From Martensiomyces pterosporus (lineage: Eukaryota; Kickxellomycota; Kickxellomycetes; Kickxellales; Kickxellaceae), in NCBI GenBank assembly GCA_025201845.1, contig MU603975.1:62611-126610 (forward strand): DNA of 64,000 nt, written 5' to 3'. The notes under the pieces were generated by a model that did no database searches, had not been told where the DNA came from, and worked only from the letters and a program-made list of their open reading frames with translations. Both the position numbers and the translations under genes were made by a program. Below, piece by piece: positions 11,800 through 22,436 of the stretch (the stretch's first letter is position 1; each line of letters starts with the position of its first letter).

Positions 11800-14700
11800 A
11801 TGTACTGCAAGCGGTGCGGAGACATCGTGTATAGCGAGCGCTGCAAAAGATGCGGCGGGCGCCCAGTAGGTACGTGCAAATGCCCCTCAGGCATTCCTTC
11901 GGCAGCGCCTAATGAAGGCTCTCCTTTGTGCTTATCCTATTTACGCAGTGATGCCTCGGCTTTATTGTCCTTTGTCTCCATTTCCATTGTCATCTAATTC
12001 TGTAGAGTCTACCACCGGTGCTGCAGCCGCCAGCGGAGAGAGAAAGGACCCGTGGTCGTCGACGTAAGTGCGCCAAACGAACAGCCCTTGGATGGGCGCT
12101 GTCTTGCCTGGCATCGCCGCTGGAGGCAAGCCCCCTACTAACAACTTCGTGTGTCGGCACGTGTGCATAATTGCTGCTCTTTCTATAGATACCTCGAGCG
12201 CCGCTTTCACCCATCAAGCGGCGGCGGCGGCACATCGTCGCGCCCACTCTCGTAAGTGCCTGTCTACTGCTGTTAACGTTCGTGCCATGACTGTTGCCTG
12301 AGTATGCGGTAGCTGCCGGGCGGAACATGTAGTAAATATGCTAGTAGCCCGAGTATTTATATCCAGATACTCACCGCGTTATCTCCCCCCTCCCCTCCCT
12401 TCTGCTTCTTTCGACTGGCGCATTTTCTGTTCTTTACTCTTTAGCACAGTGTATTCAACCACAGCCATCGTTGACAGCCACGCCGACTTTGGCGAGCCTC
12501 CCATGTACAAAGCATCTGAATCGCCATCTGGTGGGTCGCCAAACATGCGCGCGGGCTCTGCGTCGGGCTCGCCGGTGCTGCCGGGTGGCCACGGTAGACG
12601 AGACAGCTTCACCAATATAAGGCACCGCCAAATCCGAGACTCTCCTGCATCTCGCCCAATGTCAATGTATGTCTCCGGCGGCACAGGCGGATCTCCGGGG
12701 CAGTCGCCAGTGCAGCGAGCGGTGGCCTCGCAAAGCGGAAACAGGCAGTTTAAATCGCCTGCACTATCGGCCGTGTCGGCTACCCAGTCGAGCATATCGC
12801 ATATCAGACCGCTCTCTTCGGCAGCGGGCCATTCAGCGGTGGCGGTGGCGGCAGCGGCATCGTCTAAAGCTGCATCGCCGTCCGCCGGGCCTAAACCCAG
12901 GTGGTCGCAGTACTTCACCAGCACAGCCTCGCCGCAAGTAAACATTGCCAGCGGACGCACCCGTAGCGAGACGGTGCCCTCGCCTTACACACGCACAGAC
13001 GATTTGGCTAGTGCGCATGGCGTTAGAAGGTCGGCCGATACTCCCAGGCAGAATTCGGTGTTTGTTGCTGCGTCTACTGCCGCTGCTGTCGCTGCGGCTG
13101 CGGCTGGTGTCGAGGCTGCGTCTCTGGCACACACACAGCTTGCAGACCAGCACACACGCCGCATCAGCTCTGGGTACAGAACAGGCGAGAGCCCCAGAAT
13201 GCCTGCAAACCTTAGCCACTCTCCTGCCGACCGCGGACACAATGTGCATGGTCCTACTCGCTCCTACACAGCTGGACAGCAGCCGCTGGGCGGCTACTCG
13301 TCGTCTGCCGATAGTCGGAGCATTGCCCAGCACAGCAGCCACCATGACATCAGCGCAGCCGAGATCGCCACCAGCAGGCGCTTTGGGTCGCCCGTGTATA
13401 CTATGAAGACGCCCGCTCTGCCATCGCCCATCAAGAGCGTTCCTGCGCCACAACAGACTAGCCCTGCTTTTGATGCCCGGAGACCAAGCACGTCTAATCG
13501 CATGACCACCACAGCCACTGCGGGTAGTAGCGCTGCCGGTGCTTCGTGTGCGGACAGTGCCATGGATGGCTCTGTGGCTGGTTTGCGCGCCCGCTCAGCA
13601 ACGCTGCCAGACTTGCTCGGTGGCCCAGCGGAGATGCGGTCGTGCACAACGTGCGGCAAGCTTCTTCGACCAGAGGAGCAGCGGCAGTTTGCGTCGAAGC
13701 AGGGAATTGTGTACTGCACGGACTGCTACCACTCGAGTTACAGCCGCGGCTTCTGCGCTGGCTGCCAAAAGATCGTGCTTACCCATGGGCGCCCCTGGGT
13801 GCAGTACGGCGAGAAGGTGTGGCACAAGCTCTGCATCAAGTGCTGCTCTTGCAACAAGCTCCTTATCACTCCTCTCGTTGATCTCGACGGAATGCCCACG
13901 TGCGAGCCATGCTTTTTGAAGAGCGATCCACACGGCACCCCCCGCTATATGCCCAAGGACCCGGTGCCCCCCACACAGCCTCTGTCGTCAGTGTCCGACC
14001 TGAAACCCAGCAGCAGCAGCAGCAGCTTCATCCAGTCAGCAGCGCAGGATTCTTATAGTGCCGGGTTGACGGCCGGTTCCAGGCTGCCGTATGCAAGCTC
14101 ATCCAAAGCTGGCATTCAGCCGAGATCTGTCATTGAGCCACCTATTCCGTCGGCCATTGGCGGTAGCACTGCGCCGACTGGAGCCGCTGCGCGCAGGGTG
14201 CCAAGCATACCAGTGGATCCGGCACCCAGGGCAGACGCTCACTACATGCCTAGGCAGCAGCAACTGCGCGGCGGCGGCAGTGGATCGAAGCAGCCTTCAG
14301 CAACTGCCACTGCTGCAGCATCGATTCCGACGCCCATCATCACAGAGTACGACCGTGCACCCAGCAGCACATCGCGGCTGGATGATCCCGTTGATATTGC
14401 CTCAGTAACTGGCCACTTCAACGACATGGCACTAGCTGCTGGCTCGGGCAGCCGGATAATGTCGCCCGTTGAGGTTGCTGAAAAGGAAGGGCTCCCCCCA
14501 CCGCGTGCTATCGTTGACCCTGACATTAGCGCCATCTCTCGCTCCGAGTCGCAAGCCACCGCAGTTGAGGCTCGCAAGCAGTCCCCGCTGTCGCCGATTC
14601 CGGCCCCCAGGCCCACGCCCAGCCCGCGCTCGGCGTCGCCCCAGTACCGTCCAGCGTCATCATCGGGCGCTGGGTCGTCCAAGATTGACGTCATCAAGTC

Positions 14701-16321
14701 GCAGCTCAAGTCTTCAATGGCGCCGGCGGAGCCCGCGCCCGTGCCTCGCTCACCGCTCTCGCCCTCGCTGAAGAGCCCGAACTCGCCAGCTGTGCGCACG
14801 GCGTCTCCGCGCACGGTGAGCTTCCTTGTCGACCAGCACGAAGCAGCGCAGTCGCACCACCCACCGCACGGGTACTCGGACGAGTCCAGCAGCTCTCACC
14901 ACGACGATAGCAGCGGCGACGATGATTATGAGCACGAGGAGCAGGACACGAACGAGTCCAGCGGGACTTTGCATGACGAGACGAGTGGCGCTGTTTGTGC
15001 AAGCCCCACTTCCTATGCCAATGAGCAGGATCAGTGCGACGAGGAACAGACGACAGATGCAGATTCCAGCGGCGAGCGCAAGCTTCACGAGCCGGAGCCT
15101 GCAAGGTCGCTGGCCGACTATGTCCTGAGCAAGGCCAGCGGTCGCAAGTCCAAGGCCACGCTGCCCTCTGTGGCGGACACAATCAAGAAGTTTAGTGCTG
15201 GTGCTTTCGCCAAGGGCCCTGGCAGCGATGGCACTTCAAAGAGGGGCCCTATACCTACGCGCCAGCCCACCATTGACAAGTCCCAGCTGCCCGAGCTGAA
15301 GGACCTTATTCGCACGCACCAGCGGCAGCCGCCAACAGACCCCACCATCCCTGCTCTGGACAAGCACAGCAGGATTCTGAAGTCTCGCCCGCGAAACAGC
15401 AACAAGCGCCGCCCCTCGCAGACCCCCTCGGCAATGAAGGACAACGTCCTGCCATCCAACAGCATTCGCTCCCAGCACAGCGGCGGAGATAGCCGCCACC
15501 ATCAGCAGCAGCAGCAACAAGAGCAGCAGGGCCAGCCAGATGCGAGTGAGGTCGATGCTGGGTCGTTTGTTCCTAACCAGTGTGCGCGCTGCTCAAACCC
15601 GATTGAGGATACTTGGTTCCGGCTCTCTGACGGACGGCAGGTGCACGTGGAGTGCTTCACATGCCAGGGATGCGGCAACCTCATTGACGACGGCGTCTAT
15701 GTCCTGGAGAACGGCATCGAATACCACCCGCCGTGCGTTCCGCCGACGCCCCCCATCGTTGCAGTGTCCCCAGCGCCCTCTTCGCACTCTGCATCTTCAC
15801 GAGTGCCCACTCCAGGCCGTCCCCGAGGCCCGCGTGCGCCGCGCCAGGAGGAGGCGTGCGACCGCTGCCACGTTGTGCTTTCGGGGCCCAGGTTCCACCT
15901 GTCAAATGGAAAGCGGTACCACCCCGACTGCTTCGCCTGTGCGGGCTGTGGCCAAAGGTTCGACGAGGGCTCGTATGTGTGCTTCGAGGGCCAGGAGTAC
16001 CACCACCAGTGTGTCGGCCAGTTTGCCTCGGGCAACGGAGACGGCGGGGAGTCGGACGAGTCCCAGCTGGTGTGCAGCGAGTGCAGCCAGGTCATCGAGG
16101 GCGTGTTTGTCAGACACAACGACTGCGCATTCCACCCCAACTGCTTCTCTTGCTACGACTGCAGAAAGGTGGTCACACCCGGAATGCCGTTTGGCGAAAT
16201 CGACGGCCACCCTTGCTGCGAGTCGTGTCTAGGAAACCGCACCGCCAACGCTCACCAGCAGCACCAGCAGCAGGGGTGGGCAGGCAATAGACAGCACTAT
16301 CCCGCGCACAGCGGGTACTAA
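11800..16321 (+). CDS. Four-LIM-domain scaffold protein with N-terminal zinc-ribbon (paxillin-like family)
   Basis: Probable cytoskeletal or Rho-signalling scaffold. Four exons fit in phase: 11800-11869, 12006-12063, 12189-12251 and 12445-16321, about 1355 aa. The tiny first exon encodes MYCKRCGDIVYSERCKRCGG, a four-Cys zinc-ribbon-like start known from fungal LIM proteins. Exons 2-3 add the WSSTYLERRF stretch. LIM1 lies at residues about 463-560 (SCTTCGKLL, VYCTDCY, CSCNKLL, CEPCF). Three more LIM domains sit at the C-terminus (about 1109-1340), starting NQCARCSNPIED, EACDRCHVVLSG and LVCSECSQVIEG. Between them are long Ser/Pro-rich disordered stretches, a CAG-type Gln run (about 15500) and an acidic patch. 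No RhoGAP domain is seen, which argues against Rga1/Lrg1 and for a Pxl1-like role. That role is inference. Confidence 0.85.
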
Positions 16322-16719
16322 ACAGCCTTATTATTTATTGCTACTACTGTGAGCAGCCTGCACTCCAGGCTCGCCTTGCGCTGTGCGTAACGAATGAAAA
16401 TAACAAGCATCAATGCCACTGACTATTTTGTTTGGTGCCTGGCCAGCTGATTGGCTCTCCTATGTTGACTGGCATTCTGCATGCGGTTTGTGGACGCGTA
16501 AGTGTCGTGTTGTTTACTACTGATGGCGCCTCATTCATGTCTGCTGCCGCGCTTCCATGTTCAGCCTGCAGGGGCATTATCTTTTTTTTTTCGCCCTCTG
16601 CGCTGCCCTCCTCTTTCTACCATTCCTCTTCCCTGTTGCATACCCGCGCCTCTTGCCATTTGTATTCGCCACTTTTATCAGCAGCTAATTTTTCCACCCT
16701 TTATTCTCAGAAAGACGAT
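16322..16719 (+). promoter_or_regulatory. CDT1 promoter/leader with a likely 5' intron
   Basis: Contains an inverted CCAAT box (ATTGG, 16450-16454), an ACGCGT at 16494-16499, a strong donor GTAAGT at 16498, and a polypyrimidine acceptor ending at 16710 (TTATTCTCAG). Removing 16498-16710 (213 bp) would join an upstream in-frame ATG at 16462 to the CDT1 frame. The ACGCGT overlaps the donor, so it may be coincidental. Confidence 0.4.
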
Positions 16720-18837
16720 ATGAGCACACAACAGCAGCGGCCTTCGTCGCTGAAGGCGTTTGTTCGCGTGAGCAAGAACAGGGATGGGCCTGCGGGCAAG
16801 GACGACGCCAAGCCAGTCATGCGCTTGACGCGTAGCAGGACCGCCGCACTTTCAGCAGCAGCGAAAGCAGCTGAGAGCCCCGCTTCATCGGCGGCTTCGA
16901 GTGTATGTGACACTGTGCTGTCGCCACCACTGCCCACTGCCACAAGGACGACGACCCGCAAGAGAAAGCTTGTGTCGTCCTCCGACGCAGTGGCTACAGA
17001 GGGTAGTCCTGCGAAGCGCCCTGTCCGAGCGACGCGGTCGTCGCAGAAGCGCCTGCAGCTGGACAGCCCCAGCAAGTTGGCAACTACAATCAGCGCGTAT
17101 TTTCCAAAGACACCTACAGCTACTCGTCGTGCTAGGGGCGACAAAACCAGCATGCAAGCATCTCCTGGTGCACCCAATCCTGACTCTGAGCCAGCTCCAG
17201 TCAAAGAGGGGGTGCCAGCAGCAAACGCGTCTGTCGAGGATACTAGCCCCTGCGAGGAGAAGAAGACAGTAGTTACACGGGCTGAGAACCCACAGCTACT
17301 GCCCGTTGCTGGCGACAACGAAAAGACAGATACTGCATCGCCTGTGGGCAGTAAGAGCGGCATTGTGGATAAAGCAGCACTCAACGCAAGGGCAAATGTC
17401 TTGCTGGCACGGCTCCGGAACAGAACAAAGGCCAGCAGCGGCAGCGTGGAAGCTGAGGCTGCCGGAGGCAAAATTGAGGAGACACGCGCAATCCAAGAGA
17501 GCATTCGTGCTCGTCGCCACGAAGTCGAGGCCACAGCCACTCCTGTGGGAAGCACAACAAGCACGGCGACCTTTGAGTCCCTGAAGAACATGCCCGACAC
17601 CACATCGGCGGCACTGAAGCGTCAGTTTGTCCTGATCAACTCGCGCGTCGGCGGCAACCCCTCAATGCCGCGCGAGTTCAAGAAGCTCGAAGAGCTCTTC
17701 CAGGGCTTGGAGCATGCGGTGATGTTCAGCGGACAGCAAGACGGCGTCATCTACCACCGCGTGCGCAAGTCCGTCGAGGCCATGGCCAAGCGGACGTTTG
17801 GGTGGAAGGAGCTGGGCCAGATCCTTGCCGTCTACCCCGAATCCTACACCTACAAGCCTGTGATGACCACGCATGCTGGCCGTCGTGTGCAGTCGGTGCT
17901 AATCGTGCCTGTGGCAAAGGGTGTGAACCAGGCGGTGGAGATGGAGGGCAGGAGAGATGAGTTCAAAAGAAGACTGGTGGAGCGCACCACGAGTGCCCAC
18001 TCGGCGTTCCTAATCAGCAGAGGGTATAGGGAGAGTGAGATTGAGGCGATCAGCGGCTGGCATCCGTCGTTCGATATCGAATCGGTTCCATCGGTCGCGC
18101 CCATTGCTATGCCGCCGCAGCAGACTGGTGCTGGACACAGCTTGGAGTCGGGCTCCGTGGCTTCGTTCAACAAGGACAAGCTGAGGCACCTGCTTGCTCG
18201 CAAGGACGCGAGCACAGCGGCTGACGCTGCCGACACCAGCAGCTCCCAGCCAAGTGGTCAGGCTGTGTCTGTAGACAACACCCAAAGCGGTGCTCATAAA
18301 GGCGCCAGCCAGCAGCCACCCGTTCTGTCTCTTCCAACGCCCTCGCCTTCGCCATCCCTGGCCGCACCAGAGCAAAGCAAGCCAAAGGAGAAGCCCACGT
18401 CTCGGGCGAAGGCTCTGCTCGAGCGGATCCGCGAAAAGCAGCGCGCCAAGGAAGCAGCAGCCCTCATCAGCGGCCCGCCAATCCCAGCAGCCACCAGAAC
18501 CATGCACTCGCGGCTTCCAGGAATGGTTGAAGCCATCTCGTACCTCTTCTACTCGGAACGCAAGCACACGCTCCCGTTCTACTTTGTGGTCGACAAGCTG
18601 GTCGAGTCCAAGGGCCTGGATAGAGCCGATTTGGCCAAGCATTTGGTGGCCTTGGTGGAGCTTGTTCCCGAGTGGTGCTCGATCACCGACAACGAGCAGC
18701 CAGCGCAGCCCGCTGACCCTGGGAGGGATAGGGGTGACCCGCAGCCTGGCGCTCGCCTGAAGGTGACGCGCGCCATTAGCGCACAGGACGCAAAGAGCCG
18801 CCTTGAGGAGAGGCTGGCATCGGCCAGCAGGATTTAG
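16720..18837 (+). CDS. CDT1: CDT1 replication licensing factor
   Basis: Loads MCM2-7 onto ORC/Cdc6-bound origins. From the ATG at 16720 the protein is 705 aa. The frame is open further upstream, and a 12-codon upstream exon (16462-16497) joined by a 213-bp intron is an alternative start. The N-terminal 300 residues are basic and disordered. At about 121-129 the stretch TTISAYFPK resembles a degenerate PIP box, which in other CDT1 proteins mediates PCNA-coupled destruction. Residues about 300-430 match the CDT1 central winged helix (PREFKKLEELFQGLEHAV, YHRVRKSVEAMAKRTFGWKE, YPESYTYKP). Residues about 590-660 match the C-terminal MCM-binding winged helix (LPGMVEAISYLFYSERK, LPFYFVVDKLVESK). Convergent with BCY1. 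Confidence 0.9.
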   Translation: MSTQQQRPSSLKAFVRVSKNRDGPAGKDDAKPVMRLTRSRTAALSAAAKAAESPASSAASSVCDTVLSPPLPTATRTTTRKRKLVSSSDAVATEGSPAKRPVRATRSSQKRLQLDSPSKLATTISAYFPKTPTATRRARGDKTSMQASPGAPNPDSEPAPVKEGVPAANASVEDTSPCEEKKTVVTRAENPQLLPVAGDNEKTDTASPVGSKSGIVDKAALNARANVLLARLRNRTKASSGSVEAEAAGGKIEETRAIQESIRARRHEVEATATPVGSTTSTATFESLKNMPDTTSAALKRQFVLINSRVGGNPSMPREFKKLEELFQGLEHAVMFSGQQDGVIYHRVRKSVEAMAKRTFGWKELGQILAVYPESYTYKPVMTTHAGRRVQSVLIVPVAKGVNQAVEMEGRRDEFKRRLVERTTSAHSAFLISRGYRESEIEAISGWHPSFDIESVPSVAPIAMPPQQTGAGHSLESGSVASFNKDKLRHLLARKDASTAADAADTSSSQPSGQAVSVDNTQSGAHKGASQQPPVLSLPTPSPSPSLAAPEQSKPKEKPTSRAKALLERIREKQRAKEAAALISGPPIPAATRTMHSRLPGMVEAISYLFYSERKHTLPFYFVVDKLVESKGLDRADLAKHLVALVELVPEWCSITDNEQPAQPADPGRDRGDPQPGARLKVTRAISAQDAKSRLEERLASASRI

Positions 18838-19170
18838 CCGCTGCCTCCATTTTTTCTTCATTTTTTTGTTCTTTCGCCAGTGTGCTGCAGCGATAGCAGG
18901 CTTTCAAAACAGTCGAAAACACAGAAAGCATACACATGCAGGGGTGGAAAGCGGTATACATCTCCGTCGGTCTTGGAGTTGTATTCGAAAAAGCATAGCT
19001 GGGGAGAGAGTAAAAGGTGCTGGCAGATAGAGAACAGATGCTAAGCAAGCAGAAAAACAGCCGTAAGAAGCGGTAGACATACGTTTAACCGTAGGGAAAA
19101 GAAAAAGAAAGCGGGCAGCAGGAGTGAGTGCATATGAGCGCCGTGTGGTAGGTGTGCTTTTTTTTTTTTT
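18838..19170. other. Short convergent intergenic region (CDT1/BCY1 3' ends)
   Basis: Holds the two 3' flanks. A T-run (about 19158-19172) abuts the BCY1 stop codon. Nothing else is recognised. Confidence 0.5.
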
Positions 19171-20667
19171 TTACGCCTGGGCCAGAGATTGGATATGCAT
19201 GTAGTTCCCAGCCTCGCGCCTGATGATATTGATGACGGGCCCAAGCAGGCGGTCAAACGCATCCTTGCTCATTCTCGCGCACTTGGTGCGGCCATTGGCA
19301 ACGAGCGTGGCCTGGCGCGGCTGGTTGTCCAGGAGGGCCAGTTCGCCAAAGTATCCGCCCTGGTTGAGGGACGGGTACTCGCGCTCCACGCCATCCGGAT
19401 CAGCCTTGATGACGCGGATGGTTCCCTGTTCGATGAGGAAGAAGTCGTTGCCCTCATCGCCCTGACGCACAATGACGTCTCCATCGTTGTAAGTAACAGA
19501 CTCCAGGGCATCGGCGATCTTCTGGCGCTCATAGGACTCGAGGGACTTGAGCAGGGGGACAGTCTCAAGGAAGCGCTCGTAGAGACGGCGCTTGCGCGAG
19601 GTCCTCTCCATCAAAAGGCGCCGGAACGTAATGCGGTCAAGAGCCCACAGCGTGGCGTCCGATGTTGCGTGCACGGTGGCAGCGCGTGGAGCATTGTACA
19701 TCAGAGCCAGCTCACCAAAGCTGCCGCTGTTCTCCACAGTGGCAACCTTGGCCGGTGCATCTGCGCCCTTCTTGACGAAGATGTCAAACGAGCCGTCTTC
19801 GACGATATAAAAGTAATCGCCGACGCCGCCCTGGATGATGACGTCCTGGCCACTCTCGACCTTCTTCTCCTCCATTGCATCGATGACGTCGCGGTAAGAG
19901 TCCTCGTCCAGGTTCTTGAACAAAAAGTTGTTGTCCAAGGCGGATCTGATGCGCTGCTTCTGGGTCTCTGTCTTGGGCACAAACTTCTTCTCGTACTCGG
20001 GCTCTGTAGTCGGGTTCATTGACTCGGCAGACACGCTGAAGCGGCGGCCGGCAAAGGGAACGACGCCGCTTGCGGGCGGGACAGAGACCAGGCGGGTGAA
20101 CTTGTCGCGGGCCTCCTCATCGACCTCATCAACCTTCATCTCATCGTCGTTGCTGTCTTCGTGCTTGGCGCCAAAGCTGAACGCCGGGTTGATGATCTGC
20201 GATACGGCTTCGTGGCCGTTCTCGCTCCAGGCATGGGCTGACGACTGGCGCATGCGCATGTGTGGGTCGTCCTGGCTATCGTTTGCTTCTGGGCCAGTTT
20301 CGCGTGGTTGCTCAGTGGGTTGCTGCTGATGCTGCTGCTGCTGAGTGCTGGCAGATGTGGATGCTGCTGCCACGCTGTTGCTGGCACCACCTTCGCGGCT
20401 GCCGCCGGCACTGCTACTGTTGGCTGCTCCAGAAACCGTTGCACTAGCGGGGTCAGAGGAGTCCAGAATGCTAGGGTTCATTTTAACCAGCGTCAAAAGC
20501 CCCTCCCGCTGCTCAGCAAGCTTCTGGTTGAAATATGTCGCGCAGAACTGGTAGACATCCGATGGCCTGTGTCGAAAGACAGCCTCGCGGAGATCTGCCA
20601 GCACCTCTACAAACTCCGACTCGTGCTCCGAGTGGTTATCGCTGAGCGTTGTCTTTTCGGAATCCAT
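19171..20667 (-). CDS. BCY1: cAMP-dependent protein kinase regulatory subunit
   Basis: Holds PKA catalytic subunits inactive until cAMP binds. Single exon, 498 aa, starting at the ATG at 20667 (the TTG just upstream is not used). Order: RII-type dimerization/docking helices at residues about 15-60 (LADLREAVFRHRPSDVYQFC); a Gln/Ser/Thr-rich linker; the autoinhibitor RRFSV at about 210; then two cyclic-nucleotide-binding domains. Both have the phosphate-binding cassette: GSFGELALMYNAPRAATV in domain A and GGYFGELALLDNQPRQATL in domain B. The invariant Glu and Arg of each cassette are present, so both sites should bind cAMP. The Ser in RRFSV makes it an RII-like substrate inhibitor. Divergent from CGR1. 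Confidence 0.95.
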   Translation of the reverse strand: MDSEKTTLSDNHSEHESEFVEVLADLREAVFRHRPSDVYQFCATYFNQKLAEQREGLLTLVKMNPSILDSSDPASATVSGAANSSSAGGSREGGASNSVAAASTSASTQQQQHQQQPTEQPRETGPEANDSQDDPHMRMRQSSAHAWSENGHEAVSQIINPAFSFGAKHEDSNDDEMKVDEVDEEARDKFTRLVSVPPASGVVPFAGRRFSVSAESMNPTTEPEYEKKFVPKTETQKQRIRSALDNNFLFKNLDEDSYRDVIDAMEEKKVESGQDVIIQGGVGDYFYIVEDGSFDIFVKKGADAPAKVATVENSGSFGELALMYNAPRAATVHATSDATLWALDRITFRRLLMERTSRKRRLYERFLETVPLLKSLESYERQKIADALESVTYNDGDVIVRQGDEGNDFFLIEQGTIRVIKADPDGVEREYPSLNQGGYFGELALLDNQPRQATLVANGRTKCARMSKDAFDRLLGPVINIIRREAGNYMHIQSLAQA

Positions 20668-21385
20668 CAAGGGGTCGCAGAAGTAAGCGTGCTGCTAAAG
20701 GAGACAATAAACTGCGTGCGCGTGCGTACTTTTGTATGCGTGCTAAGCGGCCTTCTTTTGTTTTTGCAGAGCAGGGCGTCGCGAGAGAGCTACAGGAAGG
20801 TCTATGAACGCATACAAACAGACGCAGACGAAGGGTCCTGGTTACATCAGGTGTGGCAGGTGGTTTGCAGGTGCCGAGATGGCAGCAGACAGGCTTGCTG
20901 CTTTCCGTAGCCGCAGCAGCACTGAGAATGCATCAATCTGGAGGGCGAGCAGTCGAATACATACCTAGAGGCAGAGGAGGCAAAAGCGGGAATAAAAGAG
21001 GGGTATGAATATTTATGAAAATCGAAACAAGCAAAGGCAACCTGCAGCTGGCTCTGCAGTGGACGAGGCGGGTGGGTGGAGAAGGGGCGAGGCGAGGCGA
21101 GGCGAGGCGGAAGGGCGCATGCGTGTGCCTCCTTGACTGGCACAGCCAAACCCTTGTCCTAAACAGGAATTTGTGGCGGCGAGCGTCCCCATGGATGGCC
21201 CCTGCGGCAGCTGAAGCGTCCCCTGCGATTGCTGCTATTTTTTGTTGAATTTTTTTTTTTTTTGCGCATCTGATCTCAATCCCTCTGGCTCTCCTGGCCT
21301 GCCTCTGCTCTTCTCTGTGCTTTGCCTCGTCCGTGTCGCTCTTGGTTTATATTGCAGAAAGCACTTTTTGAATTCGGGTATCGTA
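20668..21385. promoter_or_regulatory. Divergent promoter between BCY1 and CGR1
   Basis: 718 bp without a supported ORF. Includes a short GAGGC pentamer array (GGCGAGGCGAGGCGAGGCGG, near 21090-21110) and a T-run at 21248-21263 near the CGR1 leader. Confidence 0.45.
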
Positions 21386-21891
21386 ATGGCAGCAGCAGAC
21401 AGTGCAAACAAGGGTGGCGATGCAAAGGACGCCCTGCCAAAGACTGCGCCTCTTACAAGAGTGTCGGGCAAGACATGGAAGGTCGCGAAGAAGCCTGCAA
21501 ACCGCACAATGATGCCAAAGTCGCTCAGAAAGAACTTTGAGCAGCGCAGAAATGAGGACAGGGACCGGAAGTCGATTAGGCTTGCTGAACAGGAGATGAA
21601 GAACGAGAAGAAGGCTGAAAAAGAGGTAAGGCGCAGACAACCAGCAGCAGCTGGCAGGCCCGTTTGGCAATGTGCTTGAGAGATAACATGATGAGAAATG
21701 TCGCTAAGACCAGCCCCCACCACTGTGTTTTTGTCCGGCATGCTTAGGCGCACGTCAACAAGATTCTGGAGCGCAGGAAGCGCCGCGAGGAGAAGGAGAG
21801 GCAGGAGAAGCTGGCCGCAGAGGTGTCAGCAAAGAAGCGCATGCGTCTGCACCGCAAGAGCCTGAAGGCCCGGGCCCACGCCAAGCACTAA
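21386..21891 (+). CDS. CGR1: CGR1-like rRNA-processing protein
   Basis: Small basic nucleolar protein needed for 60S pre-rRNA processing in yeast. Two exons, 21386-21625 and 21748-21891, joined in phase 0 across a 122-bp intron (GTAAGG...CTTAG); 127 aa. The conserved core reads VSGKTWKV, then RTMMPKSLRKNFEQRR, then a long charged helix, after the junction ILERRKRREEKERQEKLAAE and a Lys/Arg-rich end. That order matches CGR1 and the length is close to the yeast protein. The ATG at 21386 was chosen because the sequence before it (from 21242) reads as a pyrimidine-rich leader. AATAAA lies at 21916-21921. Confidence 0.88.
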
Positions 21892-22436
21892 TGTGTTGCT
21901 ACGGCCTTTGTACACAATAAAAAGAATATACACACGCACGCGTGCCCATTCTGTGGAGGCAGTGCCTCGCATGCATGTTTTCTGGGTGTGGAGCCAGAGC
22001 GGATATGCTGGAGGCGCGATAATAGACTTGGCTACACCCGGCGGCCATCGCATGGAGAGCAAGGCGGGCGTCTAATTTTAGACCTCCCAGCGGCGATCCG
22101 CGCCCATGGCGTGTCCATAAACAACAATGCCATGGCTGCTGCTGGTGGGTGAATGGGCAGCCGCCAGGGCTCTGGCATGCATTCACACAGCAGCAACACG
22201 CGGCCTGCTTTTGTTTGTTTGTGCTTTGCCCCTCTGGCCCACGCTGCTGGCCTGGCGCCCCTTGGAAAGCCCATCGGCACTGCTGCCGCCCATGAAGACC
22301 CGTCCACCCACGCACAGAGGAGCCGCCTGCTCGCCAGCCTTTCTCTCTCCACTATCGCTTCTCGAGCGCCGGGTTCTCTCTTCTTTTTGTGCTGTTTGCT
22401 TTTCCTCTACACTTTTGCTTCGTTTAAGCGACTAGA
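21892..22436 (+). promoter_or_regulatory. CGR1 3' flank and RDI1 promoter
   Basis: 545 bp with no supported ORF. Turns pyrimidine-rich from about 22330, as expected for a leader directly before the RDI1 start codon. Confidence 0.45.
21916..21921 (+). terminator. AATAAA polyadenylation signal after CGR1
   Basis: AATAAA lies 25 bp after the stop codon, a suitable distance for CGR1 mRNA 3'-end formation. Motif only. Confidence 0.45.

Noticed and set aside
16707..17603. 298-codon minus-strand ORF opposite CDT1
   Set aside because: Shadow of the Ser/Ala-rich CDT1 N-terminus; no family features.
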